From NCBI GenBank assembly GCA_027946355.1, contig JAPEUS010000015.1, positions 540,148-604,147 of the forward strand: DNA of 64,000 nt. The letters are read 5' to 3'. This document shows positions 63,714-64,000 of this stretch, in pieces (within the stretch, counting starts at the first letter, position 1; each line of letters opens with the position of its first letter). This stretch comes from Collariella sp. IMI 366227 (Eukaryota; Ascomycota; Sordariomycetes; Sordariales; Chaetomiaceae). A program made the position numbers and the translations under genes. The notes beneath the pieces were generated by a model, which was given only the letters and a program-made list of their open reading frames with translations, was not told the DNA's origin and did no database searches.

Positions 63714-63808
63714 GCCCGGCTAGCTCAATCGGTAGAGCGTGAGACTCTTAAGAACTTCTTATATTCTCCGTAATCTCAAGGTTGTGGGTTCGACCCCCAC
63801 GTCGGGCT
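63714..63808 (+). tRNA. tRNA-Lys (anticodon CTT) with a 22-nt intron
   Basis: The acceptor arm GCCCGGC pairs with GTCGGGC (one G-U). The D arm is GCTC/GAGC. The anticodon stem TGAGA/TCTCA carries a loop with CTT at 34-36. The T arm is GTGGG, TTCGACC, CCCAC. A 22-base intron follows position 37. It stands about 85 bp after the last Copia coding sequence, in the same direction. Confidence 0.93.
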
Positions 63809-64000
63809 CAATTCCCGATCTTCGATCAAGAAATCATCTTTTTGACCACACCCTTTAGCTGCGGTAACGTCTAGTAACACGTAAAATAGCTGAAAGCCCC
63901 ATGATGCTCGTTTGGTAATAACAGGCCACTCCGCAAGCCACTATTTCAAAGAATATGATGCGGAGCACTCAAATGAAGTGAGGGTTTGGTCGTTATGACT
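63809..64000. other. Sequence after tRNA-Lys, no gene seen
   Basis: A short T run (CATCTTTTTGACC, about 63836-63846) could end polymerase III transcription. Nothing else supported. Confidence 0.4.

Overview
The window looks like nuclear DNA of a filamentous ascomycete (Pezizomycotina, probably Sordariomycetes; the class is inferred from gene content, not proven). Reasons: short GT-AG introns of 46-94 nt, Zn2Cys6 regulators, a haem-thiolate peroxidase, a tyrosinase, GH7 and GH26 plant-wall enzymes with fungal CBM1 pieces, intron-containing tRNAs, and fungal transposons (Tad-like LINEs, pogo/Fot1, hAT, Crypton, Copia).

Layout. 0-10.8 kb is gene-bearing: a partial Rab GTPase, a type-2 (HSD10-like) short-chain dehydrogenase, a dsRNA-binding-domain protein, a frame-broken D-2-hydroxyacid dehydrogenase, a haem-thiolate peroxidase whose second intron contains a tRNA-Arg gene, a decayed Zn2Cys6 regulator and a DUF1749 hydrolase. 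11-15 kb is repeat-rich (two LINE fragments, a solo LTR with target duplication, a MITE-like element, and a 179-codon ORF bracketed by LTR-like ends). 15.5-22 kb holds a decayed AIG2-like gene, a tyrosinase and a CBM35-GH26 mannanase. 22.1-26 kb is a pogo element carrying two further insertions. 26.7-30.3 kb is an intact divergent pair, an MFS transporter and a Zn2Cys6 regulator. 30.7-33.5 kb holds a P450 and a GH7-CBM1 endoglucanase, both dead. 34.4-38.5 kb has three intact small genes (a tail-anchored or GPI-like protein, a Ser/Thr-rich protein, a Rieske protein). 39.3-44.7 kb is a near full-length LINE. 44.9-48.5 kb has an F-box protein and a Pro/Gln-repeat protein. 48.8-51.4 kb is a Crypton. 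52.8-58.0 kb is a hAT inside a hAT. 58.2-63.6 kb is a Copia relic cut by a LINE, ending next to a tRNA-Lys gene.

Two themes cross the window. First, many otherwise well-conserved genes are broken by exactly one-base (occasionally two-base) length changes in short homopolymers, mostly G/C runs, and exon phases become consistent once each is allowed for. This suggests consensus errors, so several genes called broken may be intact in the organism. Second, transposons have repeatedly landed inside each other's coding sequence, leaving clean target duplications (TA, 8 bp, 8 bp, 8 bp, about 17 bp) that give an order of insertion.

The least familiar items are the 1,089-bp hAT-like element carrying a non-transposase ORF (24729-25817), the LTR-bracketed ORF (13369-13908), the tRNA nested in an intron, and the Crypton end repeats with a matching unoccupied-looking site at 15536.
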